DNA from: Mucilaginibacter saanensis
GTDB lineage: Bacteria; Bacteroidota; Bacteroidia; Sphingobacteriales; Sphingobacteriaceae
NCBI RefSeq assembly: GCF_014200575.1
Contig: NZ_JACHBZ010000006.1
Coordinates: forward strand, 254,661 to 318,660
Direction: 5' to 3'
DNA: 64,000 bases
Made by a program: the position numbers and the translations under genes. The notes beneath the pieces are model-generated. The model saw only the letters and a list, made by a program, of their open reading frames with translations, made no database searches and was not told the DNA's origin. Positions 63,750 through 64,000 of this stretch are shown piece after piece (the first letter of the stretch is position 1; the number at the start of each line of letters is the position of its first letter).

Positions 63750-63917
63750 ATGGGCAAAACTCAAAATAATGTTTCTTCATTAGCATTTAAAGTAGACGCC
63801 GGATTAATTGACCGCTTAGGTCGCGAATTAGTTGGTAAAGGAGAAACGGCCGTTTCTGAGTTGATTAAGAATTCCTACGACGCTGATGCCACAAAGGTAA
63901 CAGTTTGGATATACCGC
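63750..63917 (+). pseudogene. Second GHKL ATPase, 5' end only, cut by an insertion element
   Basis: From ATG 63750 the frame encodes 56 residues: NNVSSLAFKVDAGLIDRLGR, ELVGKGETAVSELIKNSYDA and DATKVTVWIYR. This is the start of an HSP90/MutL-like ATPase (HATPase_c_3) with the N box ELIKNSYDADA. At 63918 the sequence changes to repeats typical of an insertion element and the first three bases form a stop codon. The gene is therefore broken, or its rest lies beyond the element to the right. Its coupling to the PP-loop gene shows that it belonged to the same system. Confidence 0.8.
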
Positions 63918-64000
63918 TGATATTGACCACCCAATTCCGGCGGAATGTGACCAGTGATTCCGCGTCAAATTGACCACCCCATTCCGGGGCAAACTGACCA
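63918..64000. mobile_element. Left end of an IS21-like insertion sequence
   Basis: From TGATATTGACCA on, the motif TGACCA followed by CCCATTCCGG-like bases recurs at 63924, 63948, 63971 and 63995, i.e. every 23-24 bp. Multiple terminal repeats of this kind are a mark of IS21-family elements (istA/istB), and an element beginning with TG fits. The transposase genes would lie beyond the window. Confidence 0.65.

Noticed and set aside
1..64000. CRISPR array
   Set aside because: No series of regularly spaced 20-40 bp repeats and no cas genes; the only regular repeats are the four IS-end repeats at 63924-64000.

Overview
The window is a Bacteroidota chromosome segment, most likely from the Sphingobacteriaceae (Mucilaginibacter/Pedobacter type). 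The grounds are SusC/SusD and carboxypeptidase-regulatory-domain TonB receptors, an ECF sigma/FecR pair, LytTR/LytS signalling, many GH genes, few Shine-Dalgarno sites and a TAnnTTTG-type promoter box. All functional calls rest on reading translated frames by eye; no search was run.

Layout. 1-3.2 kb (minus): LytS-like kinase, LytTR regulator and the N-terminal part of a TolC-type efflux protein. 3.3-7.8 kb: a gene remnant, an epoxide-hydrolase-like enzyme with a TetR regulator, and a divergent TonB-dependent siderophore-type receptor. 8.2-14.2 kb: AraC regulator divergent from an oxidoreductase operon (SDR, 2Fe-2S subunit, di-heme cytochrome, carboxymuconolactone-decarboxylase-like protein, molybdopterin subunit of the isoquinoline 1-oxidoreductase type). 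14.3-24.5 kb (minus): ECF sigma, FecR, SusC, SusD, two metallophosphoesterases and a glycerophosphodiester phosphodiesterase, a coherent organophosphate-scavenging locus. 24.7-28.3 kb: three broken glycosidase genes (GH78 without its 5' end, a C-terminal GH43-like scrap, GH3 without its C-terminal half). 28.6-29.8 kb: MgtC with a translationally coupled small ORF. 29.8-33.6 kb: a graveyard of mobile DNA (kinase fragment, mutated tyrosine recombinase, AbiEii-type toxin/antitoxin pair, second recombinase fragment, HTH scrap). 33.7-50.7 kb: a rhamnoside-type carbohydrate locus with a NUDIX/winged-helix regulator and its twin operators, two GH106-like genes, a small secreted protein, GH3, a GntR regulator, a TonB receptor and GH2. 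One GH106 gene, the TonB receptor and GH2 carry nonsense or frameshift lesions, so the locus is decaying.

Two direct copies of a roughly 0.47-kb non-coding element (32.7-33.2 and 50.8-51.2 kb) bracket that carbohydrate locus. They share hairpins, an intrinsic terminator and a stem with a compensatory base change, and recombinase debris lies next to the first copy.

51.9-63.9 kb (plus) looks like a defence island: a DUF2971 protein, a HEPN protein with an RX4H motif, a 1572-residue sacsin-like GHKL ATPase with a C-terminal DUF3883 nuclease-like domain, a small unknown protein, and a tight operon of DUF4007 protein, large P-loop ATPase, DndC-like PP-loop enzyme with four candidate cluster cysteines, and a second GHKL ATPase. 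That last gene is cut after 56 codons by the end of an IS21-like element that runs off the window. I infer a nucleic-acid modification/sensing system related in parts to phosphorothioation; its exact identity is open and it is the most interesting candidate here.
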